64,000 bases of DNA. Source: Wujia chipingensis. GTDB lineage: Bacteria; Bacillota; Clostridia; Lachnospirales; Lachnospiraceae. A program made the translations under genes and the position numbers. Every line of letters begins with the position of its first letter. Position 1 is the first letter of the stretch. This document shows, one piece after another, positions 51,217-63,100 of this stretch. The notes under the pieces are model-generated. The model was not told where the DNA came from. It made no database searches and saw only the letters and a list, made by a program, of their open reading frames with translations. The stretch lies in contig NZ_CP060632.1 of assembly GCF_014337155.1 (NCBI RefSeq), positions 2,177,001-2,241,000 on the forward strand. The letters run 5' to 3'.

Positions 51217-51245
51217 ATTATAATACACTCAGCCGCCTATGACAA
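51217..51245 (-). promoter_or_regulatory. Promoter of the TetR-family gene
   Basis: TTGTCA (51240-51245), 17 bp, TATAAT (51217-51222) on the minus strand. Confidence 0.75.
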
Positions 51246-51246
51246 C

Positions 51247-51358
51247 CACGCTTCGCGTGTTTGTCTCGCGGGCTCACGCCCTATATCCAGAACTCACGTA
51301 TATCTCTTGCGATTGCTTCGCAATCACAAGCGCATAGACATTCGTCGAATGTCTATGC
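51247..51358. repeat. Cluster of hairpins between tetR and the tuf terminator
   Basis: Three stems in 112 bp: CACG-CTTCG-CGTG (51247-51259), GATTGC-TTC-GCAATC (51311-51325), and a 27-bp near-perfect palindrome with 13-bp arms GCATAGACATTCG (51332-51358). Unlike the neighbouring tuf terminator, none has a T-run. The 280-bp gap holds no gene. Confidence 0.6.
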
Positions 51359-51362
51359 AGAT

Positions 51363-51404
51363 AAAAAATAAAAGCCAAGAGTATGCAAGCATACTCTCGG
51401 CTTT
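51363..51404 (-). terminator. Intrinsic terminator of tuf
   Basis: AAAGCCGAGAGTATGC pairs with GCATACTCTTGGCTTT (16 bp, one mismatch), followed by T-rich sequence, 43 bp after the tuf stop. Confidence 0.92.
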
Positions 51405-51447
51405 ATTATTTTATCAAATATACGCTCGACTCAAAGTCGTTGCAGTA

Positions 51448-52635
51448 TTACTCAATAATTGTAGCAACACGTCCTGAACCTACAGTTCTACCACCCTCAC
51501 GGATAGCGAATGTAAGACCCTGGCTCATAGCGATTGGGTGGATGAGCTCGATTGTCATCTCTACGTTATCACCAGGCATGCACATCTCTGTACCAGCTGG
51601 AAGGTTACATACACCAGTTACATCAGTTGTTCTGAAGTAGAACTGTGGACGATAGTTGTTGAAGAATGGTGTATGACGACCACCCTCGTCCTTTGTCAGA
51701 ACGTAAACCTGAGCTGTGAACTTTGTATGACATGTGATTGAACCTGGCTTACAAAGAACCTGTCCACGTACGATATCCTCTCTCTTGATACCACGAAGAA
51801 GAGCACCGATGTTATCACCAGCCTGACCTTCGTCAAGGAGCTTACGGAACATCTCGATACCTGTTACAGTTGTCTTCTGCTTCTCTGGCTTGATACCAAC
51901 GATTTCAACTTCGTCGTTAAGATGAATAACACCAGCCTCAACTCTACCAGTTGCAACAGTACCACGACCTGTGATTGTGAATACGTCCTCTACAGGCATG
52001 ATGAAGTCCTTATCTGTAGCTCTCTGTGGATCTGGAATGTATGAATCAATTGTATCCATAAGCTCCATGATCTTGTCGCCCCAAGGACCCATTGGATCTT
52101 CAAGAGCCTTAAGAGCAGAACCCTTGATGATTGGGCAGTCATTGAAACCATACTCTTCAAGCTGCTCTGTAACTTCCATCTCTACGAGCTCAAGAAGTTC
52201 CTCATCGTCAACCATATCACACTTGTTCAGGAATACTACGATGTAAGGTACACCTACCTGACGAGAAAGAAGGATGTGCTCCTTTGTCTGAGCCATAACA
52301 CCATCAGTTGCAGCAACAACGAGGATAGCACCATCCATCTGTGCAGCACCAGTGATCATGTTCTTTACATAGTCAGCATGACCCGGACAGTCAACGTGTG
52401 CGTAATGTCTCTTCTCTGTCTCGTACTCAACGTGAGCTGTAGAGATAGTGATACCTCTTTCTCTCTCTTCTGGAGCCTTATCGATGTTCTCGAAATCTGT
52501 AGCTGTGTTACCAGCAACTCTAGCAGCCAATACCTTTGTAATTGCAGCTGTTAAAGTAGTTTTACCGTGGTCAACGTGTCCGATTGTACCAATGTTACAA
52601 TGTGGCTTTGATCTGTTAAACTTTTCCTTTGCCAT
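51448..52635 (-). CDS. tuf: Elongation factor Tu
   Basis: This GTPase delivers aminoacyl-tRNA to the ribosome. The 395-residue protein is complete: [15 protein letters not shown] (P-loop, residue 18), [13 protein letters not shown] (switch I), DCPGHADYV (switch II) and NKCDMVDD (guanine specificity), followed by the two beta-barrel domains. AAGGAGG lies upstream. It has its own strong promoter in the 145-bp gap after fusA, as well as possible readthrough from the str operon. Confidence 0.98.
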   Translation of the reverse strand: MAKEKFNRSKPHCNIGTIGHVDHGKTTLTAAITKVLAARVAGNTATDFENIDKAPEERERGITISTAHVEYETEKRHYAHVDCPGHADYVKNMITGAAQMDGAILVVAATDGVMAQTKEHILLSRQVGVPYIVVFLNKCDMVDDEELLELVEMEVTEQLEEYGFNDCPIIKGSALKALEDPMGPWGDKIMELMDTIDSYIPDPQRATDKDFIMPVEDVFTITGRGTVATGRVEAGVIHLNDEVEIVGIKPEKQKTTVTGIEMFRKLLDEGQAGDNIGALLRGIKREDIVRGQVLCKPGSITCHTKFTAQVYVLTKDEGGRHTPFFNNYRPQFYFRTTDVTGVCNLPAGTEMCMPGDNVEMTIELIHPIAMSQGLTFAIREGGRTVGSGRVATIIE

Positions 52636-52709
52636 TATAATTTCCTCCTTAATATAGCCCCTCCGGGCAATTTATTTGCCCTTTCCGGGCGTTTACTCGG
52701 CTAAAAATC

Positions 52710-52738
52710 ATTATATTAAAATATAGCGATATTTTCAA
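52710..52738 (-). promoter_or_regulatory. tuf promoter
   Basis: TTGAAA (52733-52738), 17 bp, TATAAT (52710-52715) on the minus strand. A short GC-rich leader with GCCCGG-type stems follows before the start codon. Confidence 0.8.
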
Positions 52739-52780
52739 GCAATTTTTTAAAATTGTCCTACAAATATATACTTTGCAGAA

Positions 52781-54898
52781 TTAAGAGTTCTTGTTTGCAA
52801 GAACCTTCTCCTGAATGTTCTTTGGACACTGCTCATACTTCTCGAAGAACATAGAGTAGTTACCACGACCCTGTGTAGAAGAACGAAGCTCTGTAGAGTA
52901 ACCGAACATCTCAGCAAGTGGAACCAATGCCTTAACAATCTTTCCACCACCGATATCGTCCATACTCTGGATCTGTCCACGCTTTGCATTCAAGCTACCG
53001 ATTACATCACCGAGGTACTCCTCAGGCATTGTAACCTCAACCTTCATGATAGGCTCAAGAAGCACTGCTCCACCCTTTGCCATAGCATCCTTGAATGCCA
53101 TAGAACCAGCGATGTGGAATGCCATCTCTGAAGAATCGACTTCATGGTAAGAACCATCATAAACGTTTGCCTTAACACCAAGTACCGGATATCCGCCAAG
53201 GATACCAGCCTTTGCTGCTTCCTCGATACCTTCACCAACAGCTGGGATGTATTCCTTAGGAATAGCACCACCGACAACAGTTGACTCGAAAATAAACTGC
53301 TCTTCACCGTTTGGATCCATAGGCTCGAACTTAACCTTACAGTGACCATACTGACCACGACCACCAGACTGCTTAGCGTACTTGCTATCTACATCAACAG
53401 CCTTAGTAAATGTCTCCTTGTAAGCAACCTGAGGTGCACCAACGTTTGCCTCAACCTTGAACTCACGGAGAAGACGATCAACGATAACTTCCAAGTGAAG
53501 CTCGCCCATACCTGCGATGATTGTCTGACCTGTCTCTGAATCTGTATGTGCACGGAATGTAGGATCTTCTTCAGCAAGCTTTGCCAAAGCTTCACCCATC
53601 TTACCCTGATCATTCTTTGTCTTTGGCTCGATAGCAAGCTCAATAACTGGCTCAGGGAATTCCATAGACTCAAGGATTACTGGATGCTGCTCGTCACAGA
53701 TTGTATCACCGGTTGTTGTAACCTTGAATCCAACTGCTGCAGCGATATCACCAGAGTAAACCTTGTCGATCTCTGTACGGGAATTTGCATGCATCTGAAC
53801 GATACGTCCTACACGCTCCTTCTTACCCTTTGTTGCGTTCAGTACATAAGAACCTGAGTTCAATGTACCGGAATATACTCTGAAGAATGCCAACTTTCCT
53901 ACGAAAGGATCTGTCATAATCTTAAATGCAAGTGCTGCAAATGGAGCTTCATCAGATGAAGGACGAGTTACCTCGTTACCATCTTCGTCTGTACCTGTGA
54001 TATCAGGGATATCCGTAGGAGCAGGCATGTACTCGATAACGCCATCGAGCATCTTCTGAACACCCTTGTTCTTGTAAGCAGAACCACAGAATACAGGAAC
54101 TGCCTCGTTTGCGATTGTACCCTTACGGAGTGCAGCCTTCATATCAGCGATAGATGGCTCCTCACCCTCAAGATACTGCATCATAAGGTCATCATCAAGC
54201 TCACAACACTTCTCTACCAGATTCTCATGCCACTTATCAGCAAGCTCTTTCAAATCTGCAGGGATATCTGTAATCTCGATATCTGTACCCTCATCGTTCT
54301 TATAATAGTATGCATCCATCTCGAACAGATCGATCAGTCCGATGAAATCATCTTCCTGTCCGATTGGAATCTGTACAGGAATTGCATTCTTGCCAAGACG
54401 GTCAATGATTGTCTGTACAGACATGAAAAAGTCTGCACCCATTTTATCCATCTTATTGATGAATGCCATACGTGGAACATTGTATGTGTCAGCCTGACGC
54501 CATACGTTCTCTGACTGTGGCTCAACACCAGCCTTTGCATCAAATACACCAACAGCTCCGTCCAATACACGAAGTGAACGCTCTACCTCAACAGTAAAGT
54601 CTACGTGTCCCGGAGTATCGATGATATTGATACGATGCTCTAAAGCACCTGGCTTCTTCTTATGATGATCCTCTAATGTCCAGTGACATGTTGTAGCAGC
54701 AGACGTGATTGTGATACCACGCTCTTTCTCCTGCTCCATCCAGTCCATGGTAGAAGCGCCATCATGAGTCTCACCAATCTTATAGTTTACACCAGTATAG
54801 TAAAGAATTCTCTCTGTAAGAGTTGTCTTACCAGCATCAATATGTGCCATGATACCGATGTTTCTTGTTCTATCAAGTGGATATTCTCTTCCAGCCAA
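52781..54898 (-). CDS. fusA: Elongation factor G
   Basis: This translocase GTPase of 705 residues is full length. It starts [35 protein letters not shown] (P-loop AHIDAGKT), with [13 protein letters not shown] (switch I), [18 protein letters not shown] and [10 protein letters not shown]. Domains II to V are intact to [14 protein letters not shown] and the C-terminal [23 protein letters not shown] precedes the start. It follows rpsG by 40 bp in the str operon. Confidence 0.98.
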   Translation of the reverse strand: MAGREYPLDRTRNIGIMAHIDAGKTTLTERILYYTGVNYKIGETHDGASTMDWMEQEKERGITITSAATTCHWTLEDHHKKKPGALEHRINIIDTPGHVDFTVEVERSLRVLDGAVGVFDAKAGVEPQSENVWRQADTYNVPRMAFINKMDKMGADFFMSVQTIIDRLGKNAIPVQIPIGQEDDFIGLIDLFEMDAYYYKNDEGTDIEITDIPADLKELADKWHENLVEKCCELDDDLMMQYLEGEEPSIADMKAALRKGTIANEAVPVFCGSAYKNKGVQKMLDGVIEYMPAPTDIPDITGTDEDGNEVTRPSSDEAPFAALAFKIMTDPFVGKLAFFRVYSGTLNSGSYVLNATKGKKERVGRIVQMHANSRTEIDKVYSGDIAAAVGFKVTTTGDTICDEQHPVILESMEFPEPVIELAIEPKTKNDQGKMGEALAKLAEEDPTFRAHTDSETGQTIIAGMGELHLEVIVDRLLREFKVEANVGAPQVAYKETFTKAVDVDSKYAKQSGGRGQYGHCKVKFEPMDPNGEEQFIFESTVVGGAIPKEYIPAVGEGIEEAAKAGILGGYPVLGVKANVYDGSYHEVDSSEMAFHIAGSMAFKDAMAKGGAVLLEPIMKVEVTMPEEYLGDVIGSLNAKRGQIQSMDDIGGGKIVKALVPLAEMFGYSTELRSSTQGRGNYSMFFEKYEQCPKNIQEKVLANKNS

Positions 54899-54938
54899 GG
54901 TTTTTTCCTCCTTATTTTAGTATATATGCACCCGAAAA

Positions 54939-55409
54939 CTAGAATCTGTAATGAGCAAATGCCTTGTTTGCCTCTGCCATCTTGTGCATGTCTTCTTTTC
55001 TCTTAACAGATGCGCCTGTATTGTTTGCTGCATCCATAAGCTCTTTTGCAAGTCTTTCTTCCATAGTCTTCTCACTTCTTGCACGTGAGTAAGTTGTCAA
55101 CCAACGAAGCGCTAAAGCCTGTCTTCTGTCAGGTCTTACTTCGATTGGAACCTGGTATGTTGCACCACCGATACGTCTGGCCTTAACTTCGAGTGATGGC
55201 ATGATATTATTCATAGCAGCATCGAAAACCTCTAAAGCCTCCTTACCAGTCTCGTTTGCGATACGATCAAAAGCACCGTAAACGATCTTCTGAGCAACAC
55301 CCTTCTTACCATCAAGCATGATGTTGTTGATAAGCTTTGTAACGATCTTATTGTTGTAAATTGGATCCGCTAATACGTCTCTTTTTGCAATATGTCCTTT
55401 ACGTGGCAC
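54939..55409 (-). CDS. rpsG: 30S ribosomal protein S7
   Basis: This primary 16S rRNA-binding protein nucleates assembly of the 30S head. I use GTG at 55409 ([21 protein letters not shown]) because it follows AAGGAGGG at eight bases; this gives the usual 156 residues. Family marks are [58 protein letters not shown] and the C-terminal [14 protein letters not shown]. It is separated from rpsL by about 240 bp, a large gap for this pair. Confidence 0.97.
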   Translation of the reverse strand: MPRKGHIAKRDVLADPIYNNKIVTKLINNIMLDGKKGVAQKIVYGAFDRIANETGKEALEVFDAAMNNIMPSLEVKARRIGGATYQVPIEVRPDRRQALALRWLTTYSRARSEKTMEERLAKELMDAANNTGASVKRKEDMHKMAEANKAFAHYRF

Positions 55410-55646
55410 GGTTCTTCCCTCCTTAATTATTTTTGGATCTTTCAATCCGAATTAATTCAACGGTACTCACATTCCCCTCAATAGAGATACAGCAAACCGT
55501 TACCTGCTGTACTTGAGTATTGTGGAAATGTGTTCGTGCGGAAATTGCTATCTTTCCTTCTATAAATATATAATACGGAAAACATAACCCACTTTCGCAC
55601 TTTTTAGTTCTTGAAATACGAACTGTTACAATACTAATCTACCGAT
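55410..55646 (-). promoter_or_regulatory. Structured rpsL-rpsG intergenic region
   Basis: The roughly 240-bp gap contains GTTC/GAAC, ACAGCA/TGCTGT inside CTCAA/TTGAG-flanked arms, and an alternative AACGGT/ACCGTT pairing near rpsG. In E. coli S7 binds the rpsL-rpsG spacer to control translation. Here the role is inferred only. No ORF or terminator is evident. Confidence 0.4.
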
Positions 55647-56066
55647 TTATTTTGCATCCTTCGGTCTCTTAGCACCGTACTTAGAACGTGCCTGACGTCT
55701 CTTAGCAACACCTGCTGTATCAAGAGTACCTCTGATGATATGGTATCTTGTACCAGGTAAGTCCTTTACTCTACCACCACGGATCAGAACAACGCTGTGC
55801 TCCTGAAGGTTGTGACCTTCTCCTGGGATGTAAGATGTAACCTCGATTCCGTTTGACAAACGAACTCTGGCGATCTTTCTAAGAGCTGAGTTAGGCTTCT
55901 TAGGAGTAGCTGTCTTAACTGCTGTACAAACACCTCTCTTCTGTGGTGAAGCTGTATCAGTAGGCTTTTTCTTAAGTGAGTTGTAACTTCTTAAGAGCGC
56001 TGGTGCAGTAGACTTCTTCTCTACAGTCTGTCTTCCCTTTCTAACTAACTGGTTAAAAGTTGGCAT
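55647..56066 (-). CDS. rpsL: 30S ribosomal protein S12
   Basis: S12 is a decoding-centre protein. I start at [19 protein letters not shown] (56066) after GGAGGTG, giving 139 residues. The conserved loops are [54 protein letters not shown]. The streptomycin-site lysines in KKPNSALRK and GRVKDLPG are wild type, so no rpsL resistance change is seen. It is first in the str operon, with its own promoter. Confidence 0.98.
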   Translation of the reverse strand: MPTFNQLVRKGRQTVEKKSTAPALLRSYNSLKKKPTDTASPQKRGVCTAVKTATPKKPNSALRKIARVRLSNGIEVTSYIPGEGHNLQEHSVVLIRGGRVKDLPGTRYHIIRGTLDTAGVAKRRQARSKYGAKRPKDAK

Positions 56067-56149
56067 GTTTTCACCTCCATTCAAAATATTTTACACCATG
56101 CATACACAAGTATACACACAAATCACATGCCTTAAACGCATGCTTGACT

Positions 56150-56178
56150 ATTATATTATTCAAATCGTCGGATGTCAA
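56150..56178 (-). promoter_or_regulatory. str operon (rpsL) promoter
   Basis: TTGACA (56173-56178), 17 bp, TATAAT (56150-56155): full consensus on the minus strand, about 84 bp before rpsL. Confidence 0.9.
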
Positions 56179-56237
56179 CAGGGAAACCCGCAAAATATAA
56201 GAAAAAATTTCATTTTTTTAGAATATAAAGTCATTTA

Positions 56238-56276
56238 TAAGAAAACACACATGGCTGTCACCAACCATGTGTGTTT
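56238..56276 (-). terminator. Intrinsic terminator after rpoC
   Basis: AAACACACATGG pairs perfectly with CCATGTGTGTTT, followed by TTTTCTTAT on the minus strand. It lies directly after the rpoC stop. Confidence 0.85.
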
Positions 56277-56282
56277 ATTTTA

Positions 56283-59200
56283 TTACTCTTCTGTGTTAAC
56301 AGTTTCTTCTACGGTTGCATCTGCTTCCTCGAAATCACCTGTCTCTTCGCCTGTTACCTCTGACATATCGATGTTTCCATCGCCTGTGTCAAGCTTCACA
56401 TTACGATAACGCTTCATACCTGTACCAGCAGGAATCAGCTTACCAATCAGGACGTTCTCCTTCAGACCGATCAACGGATCAACCTTGCCCTTGATAGCGG
56501 CATCGGTCAATACCTTGGTTGTCTCCTGGAAGGATGCTGCTGACAAGAAGGAATTTGTAGCAAGAGAAGCCTTGGTAATACCAAGCATAATCTGCGTTCC
56601 CTTTGCTGGTTCCTTGCCTTCTGCTTCCAGCTTCTCGTTGAGCTCTGTGAACTCAAGTGCATCTACGTTGATTCCTGGTAAGTAATCGCTATCTCCGCTT
56701 TCCTCAACACGAATCTTCTTCAGCATCTGACGAACGATAACCTCGATATGCTTATCGTTGATCTCAACACCCTGCAGACGGTATACCTTCTGTACTTCCT
56801 GGATCATGTAATCCTGTACAGCACGTACACCCTTGATCTTCAGGATATCATGTGGATTTACAGAACCCTCTGTCAGCTCATCACCGGCTTCAAGTACCTG
56901 TCCATCCTGTACCTTCAAACGTGAGCCATAAGGAATAAGGTAAGCCTTTGCTTCACCTGTCTCCTGATTTGTAATGACTACTTCACGCTTTCTCTTTGTC
57001 TCACGGATCTCAACCACACCACCAAGTTCTGTGATGATTGCAAGTCCCTTTGGCTTTCTTGCCTCGAACAACTCCTCAACTCTAGGAAGACCCTGTGTAA
57101 TATCTCCACCGGCCACACCACCTGTATGGAATGTTCTCATTGTAAGCTGTGTACCAGGCTCACCGATTGACTGCGCAGCGATGATTCCGACTGCCTCACC
57201 AACCTGAACCGCCTGTCCGGTTGCCATGTTTGAACCGTAGCACTTTGAACATACGCCAAGGTGTGAACGACATGTGAGGATCGTACGAATCTTGATCTTT
57301 GCATCTCTTCTTGGTTCTGACTCACCTTCGAGTGTAAATGGAACACCATCCTTATCTACACCATTCTTCAAAACGTTCTCTGCACGCTTTGGAGTGATCA
57401 TATGATTTACCTTTACAAGCATGTTACCATCTTTATCGTAAATGCTTTCCGCTGCGTAACGACCTGTGATACGATCTTTCAGGCTCTCGACTACACGATC
57501 ACCTTCCATAAATACTTCGACATACATGCCTGGCTTCTCTTCACGATCTACGCTACAATCAACATCACGGATGATCAGATCCTGCGATACATCTACCAGA
57601 CGACGTGTCAGGTATCCAGAATCGGCTGTACGAAGGGCTGTATCAGAAAGTCCCTTACGAGCACCATGCGCAGAGATGAAGTACTCCAATACGTCAAGAC
57701 CTTCACGGAAGTTTGACTTGATTGGGAGCTCGATGGTACGTCCTGATGTATCTGCCATCAGTCCACGCATACCAGCCAGCTGCTTGATCTGCTTATCACT
57801 ACCACGGGCACCGGAATCTGCCATCATGTAGATGTTGTTATACTTGTCAAGTCCATCCAACAGAGCCTTTGTAAGCTTGTCATCAGCATCCTGCCATGTC
57901 TTGACAACGGCATGATAACGCTCTTCGTCGGTCAGATATCCACGACCGAACAGCATATTCTCTTTATCTACGATTTCCTGTGCATGCTCCAGAATATCCT
58001 TCTTAGATGCAGGCACTGTCATATCAGAAATAGATACTGAAATCGCACCTCTTGTTGAGTACTTATAACCCATTGCCTTGATATCGTCCAATACCTCTGC
58101 GGTCTTTGTAACGCCGTGTGTATTGATACACTTGTCAAGGATCTTCTTCAACTGCTTCTTATCAACATGGAAGTTGATTTCTGGCTCTAGGATATTATCT
58201 GGATTTGTTCTGTCTACGAATCCAAGATCCTGTGGAATAATCTCGTTAAAGATCAGACGTCCCAGTGTACACTCAACGAATCCTGTATGCTTCTCGCCAT
58301 CTGGAGTCGTAACAGTACGAACAACTTCGATCTTCTGATGTAATGTAATCTCTTTGTTCTCATATGCGAGCATTGCAAGGTTCTCGCTGCTGAACTTCGG
58401 CTTCATGAAGTTTCTGACTGTTCCTACAATATTCTTGTAGAATGTCTCTGCCTTTGTCTTCTTTGCAACGACACGAACTCTGATATAATCATCTGCATCT
58501 AACTCGCCTGCATAACAATCTGTATGCAACTGCTCCAGATTGCCCTTCTCGTCGTCAGCAAGATATTCTTTCTTAATCTCTACATTTGCAGCTTCTTCGT
58601 CAGAAATACTTGCATAGCGCTCCATAGTCAGATAGTAAATACCAAGTACCATATCCTGAGAAGGAACGGCTACCGGACCACCATCAGAAGGCTTCAACAA
58701 GTTGTTTGGTGACAGAAGCAGGAATCTACACTCAGACTGTGCCTCTACAGAAAGTGGAAGGTGCACAGCCATCTGGTCTCCATCGAAGTCGGCGTTGAAC
58801 GCGGTACATACCAATGGATGAAGCTTGATTGCCTTACCTTCTACCAGGATTGGCTCAAATGCCTGAATACCAAGTCTGTGAAGCGTCGGGGCACGGTTCA
58901 GCATAACTGGATGCTCTTTGATTACATCCTCCAATACATCCCATACTTCTGGCTCCAAAGACTCAACCTTCTTCTTTGCTGCCTTTACGTTTGTAGCAAT
59001 ACCACGTGCTGTCAATTCTTTCATTACGAAAGGCTTGAACAGCTCGATTGCCATTTCCTTTGGAAGTCCACACTGATAAATCTTCAGCTCCGGACCAACT
59101 ACGATAACGGAACGTCCGGAATAGTCAACACGCTTACCAAGAAGGTTCTGACGGAAACGTCCCTGCTTACCCTTTAACATATCAGAAAGAGACTTCAATG

Positions 59201-60161
59201 CACGGTTACCAGGACCAGTTACCGCACGTCCTCTTCTACCATTATCAATCAATGCATCAACGGCTTCCTGCAGCATACGCTTCTCATTACGAACAATGAT
59301 GTCAGGTGCCTTCAGATCCAACAGTCTCTTCAAACGGTTGTTACGGTTGATGATTCGACGATACAGATCATTCAGATCGGAAGTTGCGAATCTACCACCA
59401 TCCAACTGTACCATTGGACGGATATCTGGTGGGATAACTGGAATTGCATCCAGAATCATCCACTCAGGCTTATTATGTGAGTTACGGAATGCTTCTACAA
59501 CCTCCAGACGCTTAATGACACGTGCACGCTTCTGTCCGGTTGCTGTCTGCAGCTCCTCTGTCAAAGTCTCAGCCTCTTTGTCCAGATCAACTGCCTGAAG
59601 AAGCTCCTTAATTGCCTCGGCACCCATTCCAACACGGAACTTTCCGCCGAAGTCCTCTTCTGCCTTTCTGTATTCTGCCTCAGAGAGCACCTGTCTGTAT
59701 TCCAGATTCGTCTCTCCCGGATCAATTACAATGTAAGATGCAAAGTACAGTACCTTCTCCAAAAGCTTTGGAGAAATGTCAAGCATCAATCCGATACGGC
59801 TTGGAATTCCCTTGAAGTACCAGATATGTGACACTGGTGCAGCAAGCTCGATATGTCCCATACGCTCACGACGTACGGAAGCTTTTGTAACCTCTACACC
59901 ACAACGGTCACAGACAACGCCCTTAAAACGAATCTTCTTGTACTTACCACAATGACATTCCCAGTCCTTGCTTGGTCCAAAGATTCTCTCACAGAAAAGA
60001 CCATCTTTTTCTGGCTTCAAAGTTCTATAATTGATTGTCTCTGGCTTTGTAACCTCGCCATGAGACCATTCTCTTATCTTTTCAGGAGATGCAAGTCCAA
60101 TTTTGATGGCATCAAAATTTATAGGCTGCTCTTGATTTTTCTCGTTATTCATCGCTAACAT
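56283..60161 (-). CDS. rpoC: DNA-directed RNA polymerase subunit beta'
   Basis: This 1292-residue subunit forms the clamp and the catalytic centre. The first zinc site is [23 protein letters not shown] (about residue 68). The catalytic loop [16 protein letters not shown] holds the three Asp that bind Mg2+. The trigger-loop region includes [22 protein letters not shown], and the second zinc site is [17 protein letters not shown]. The C-terminus has an acidic extension ([19 protein letters not shown]). Two close ATGs exist; I keep the one at 60161, 11 bases after AAGGAG. It follows rpoB after 19 bp. Confidence 0.98.
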   Translation of the reverse strand: MLAMNNEKNQEQPINFDAIKIGLASPEKIREWSHGEVTKPETINYRTLKPEKDGLFCERIFGPSKDWECHCGKYKKIRFKGVVCDRCGVEVTKASVRRERMGHIELAAPVSHIWYFKGIPSRIGLMLDISPKLLEKVLYFASYIVIDPGETNLEYRQVLSEAEYRKAEEDFGGKFRVGMGAEAIKELLQAVDLDKEAETLTEELQTATGQKRARVIKRLEVVEAFRNSHNKPEWMILDAIPVIPPDIRPMVQLDGGRFATSDLNDLYRRIINRNNRLKRLLDLKAPDIIVRNEKRMLQEAVDALIDNGRRGRAVTGPGNRALKSLSDMLKGKQGRFRQNLLGKRVDYSGRSVIVVGPELKIYQCGLPKEMAIELFKPFVMKELTARGIATNVKAAKKKVESLEPEVWDVLEDVIKEHPVMLNRAPTLHRLGIQAFEPILVEGKAIKLHPLVCTAFNADFDGDQMAVHLPLSVEAQSECRFLLLSPNNLLKPSDGGPVAVPSQDMVLGIYYLTMERYASISDEEAANVEIKKEYLADDEKGNLEQLHTDCYAGELDADDYIRVRVVAKKTKAETFYKNIVGTVRNFMKPKFSSENLAMLAYENKEITLHQKIEVVRTVTTPDGEKHTGFVECTLGRLIFNEIIPQDLGFVDRTNPDNILEPEINFHVDKKQLKKILDKCINTHGVTKTAEVLDDIKAMGYKYSTRGAISVSISDMTVPASKKDILEHAQEIVDKENMLFGRGYLTDEERYHAVVKTWQDADDKLTKALLDGLDKYNNIYMMADSGARGSDKQIKQLAGMRGLMADTSGRTIELPIKSNFREGLDVLEYFISAHGARKGLSDTALRTADSGYLTRRLVDVSQDLIIRDVDCSVDREEKPGMYVEVFMEGDRVVESLKDRITGRYAAESIYDKDGNMLVKVNHMITPKRAENVLKNGVDKDGVPFTLEGESEPRRDAKIKIRTILTCRSHLGVCSKCYGSNMATGQAVQVGEAVGIIAAQSIGEPGTQLTMRTFHTGGVAGGDITQGLPRVEELFEARKPKGLAIITELGGVVEIRETKRKREVVITNQETGEAKAYLIPYGSRLKVQDGQVLEAGDELTEGSVNPHDILKIKGVRAVQDYMIQEVQKVYRLQGVEINDKHIEVIVRQMLKKIRVEESGDSDYLPGINVDALEFTELNEKLEAEGKEPAKGTQIMLGITKASLATNSFLSAASFQETTKVLTDAAIKGKVDPLIGLKENVLIGKLIPAGTGMKRYRNVKLDTGDGNIDMSEVTGEETGDFEEADATVEETVNTEE

Positions 60162-60180
60162 CTCTTACAAATCTCCTTCC

Positions 60181-63100
60181 TTAAAATTCATCATCGAAAT
60201 TACCGTCGAAATCATCGTCCAGATAATCATCATTCAAAGACTCTAATTCGTTATCCTCGTTAATTCCGCTGTATCCGTTCTCTCCAAGATCCTCATTGAA
60301 GTCGTCTGGATCTTCGCCCATATACTTCTTCACGTTCTCATTTCCGGTATCCATAGACTCTCCGAGTTCTACCTCTTCACCGTTCTCATCGAGAACTCCG
60401 ACATCCAGACCAAGTGACTGGAACTCCTTAAGCAATACCTTGAAGGATTCTGGAATACCAGGAGCCGGGATATTTTCACCCTTGATGATTGCTTCGTAAG
60501 TCTTCAGACGTCCTGTTACATCATCGGACTTCACAGTCAGGATCTCCTGCAATGTATGAGATGCACCGTAAGCCTCAAGAGCCCAAACCTCCATCTCACC
60601 AAAACGCTGTCCACCGAACTGTGCCTTACCACCAAGTGGCTGCTGTGTAACCATTCCGTAAGGACCTGTCGAACGTGCATGAATCTTATCATCAACCAGA
60701 TGATGCAGTTTCAGGTAATGCATGAATCCAATTGTAACTGGTGAATCAAATTCCTCACCGGTTCTACCATCACGTACCTTTACCTTACCTGTACGGTTGA
60801 TTGGAACACCCTTCCACTCTTCACGGTGGTCACGGTGCTCATACAGATAATCCATAACTTCCTTCTCTGTATCATCTTTATACTTCTCATAGAATGTCTC
60901 CCAATCGGAGTTTGCATAATCATTTGCCATCTCCAGAGCATCCATGATATCATGCTCGTTTGCACCATCGAAGACTGGTGTAGATACGTTAAATCCAAGT
61001 ACCTTTGCAGCAAGGCTAAGGTGAATCTCAAGCACCTGTCCGATATTCATACGGGAAGGTACGCCCAATGGGTTCAACACGATATCAAGTGGACGACCAT
61101 TTGGCAGGAATGGCATATCCTCAACTGGAAGGATACGCGAGATAACACCCTTGTTACCATGACGACCAGCCATCTTATCACCAACGGAGATTTTTCTCTT
61201 CTGTGCAATGTATACACGAACAGACTTGTTTACTCCTGGTGGCAGTTCATCGCCATTTTCTCTCGTAAAGATCTTTGTATCCATAACAACACCGTAAGCA
61301 CCATGTGGCACCTTCAGTGATGTATCTCTTGTCTCTTTTGCTTTCTCTCCGAAGATTGCACGAAGCAGTCTCTCCTCGGCTGTTGCCTCAGTCTCTCCCT
61401 TTGGAGTTACCTTACCAACTAAGATATCACCGGCACGAACTTCCGCACCGATACGGATAACACCGTTCTCGTCCAGATCCTTCAGGGCATTATCACCGTT
61501 TCCGGAAACTTCCTTTGTGATCTCTTCTGGTCCGAGCTTTGTATCTCTTGCTTCTGTCTCGTACTCTTCAATATGAACAGATGTATACACATCTTCCTTT
61601 ACCAGTCTCTCACTCAGAAGAACGGCATCCTCGTAGTTGTAACCTTCCCATGTCATGAATCCGATCAATGGGTTCTTACCAAGTGCAATCTCACCGTTTG
61701 ATGTAGATGCACCATCAGCGATTACCATTCCCTTTGTTACACGATCACCCTTCTTCACGATCGGGCGCTGGTTCATACAGTTACCCTGGTTGCTTCGGGC
61801 AAACTTGATTACATGGTACTCATCCAATGTACCATCGTCACACTTGACAATGATCTTCTCGCTGGATGACATCTCAACAACACCATCGTGTTTTGCAACA
61901 ATACATACACCTGAGTCAACAGCTGCCTTTGCTTCCATACCTGTTCCAACAACCGGAGCTTCTGTACGAAGAAGTGGCACTGCCTGACGCTGCATGTTGG
62001 ATCCCATGAGGGCACGGTTTGCATCATCGTTCTCCAGGAAAGGAATCATGGATGTAGCAACAGAGAATACCATCTTTGGTGATACGTCCATCAGGTCAAC
62101 GTTTGCCTTCGGGAACTCAGATGTCTCTTCCCTGAAACGACCAGATACGTTGTTCTTCTTGAAGTGACCGTCCTCATCCAATGGCTCATTCGCCTGTGCA
62201 ACAATATAATTATCCTCTTCGTCCGCTGTCAGATATACAACTTCATCTGTAACAACCGGATTGGCAGGATCTGACTTATCCAGCTTTCTGTATGGCGCCT
62301 CAACGAAACCATACTCATTGATTCTTGCATACGTAGCAAGAGAGTTGATCAAACCGATATTCGGACCTTCAGGTGTCTCGATTGGACACATTCTACCATA
62401 ATGTGTGTAGTGTACATCTCGAACCTCGAATCCGGCACGATCTCTTGACAAACCACCCGGGCCAAGGGCTGACAGACGTCTCTTATGTGTCAGCTCAGAA
62501 AGTGGGTTGTTCTGATCCATGAACTGTGACAACTGAGAGCTTCCGAAGAACTCCTTCACGGCTGCTGTAACAGGCTTGATGTTGATCAGAGACTGCGGGG
62601 TAACAGTATCCTTATCCTGCGTTGTCATTCGCTCACGAACGACTCTTTCCATACGGGAAAGACCGATTCTGTACTGGTTCTGGAGCAATTCACCGACTGC
62701 ACGGATACGACGGTTGCCCAGGTGGTCGATATCATCGTCGTTACCGATGCCATACTCCAGATGAATGTTATAGTTAATGGAAGCAATGATATCTTCCTTT
62801 GTAATATGCTTTGGTACAAGCTCGCTTACATTTGCCTCGATGGCTGCCTTTAACTCGTCCTCGTCATCGTACTCCTGTAAGAGTTTCTCTAATACCGGAT
62901 AATAAACTGCTTCATGTATGCCAACTTCCTTCGGATCGAAACCTACATATTCAGAAAGATCTACCATCAGGTTTGACAGTACCTTTACATTCTTCTCTTC
63001 CGTCTGAATGTACACAAAAGGAACTGCTGCGTTCTGGATTGCAGTTGCATCCTCTCTTGTAAGAGTGGTACCTGCTGCAAACAAAACTTCACCAGTACTT

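Noticed and set aside
52276..53857. Cys-rich plus-strand ORFs opposite tuf and fusA
   Set aside because: Antisense shadows of strongly biased codon usage in highly expressed genes.
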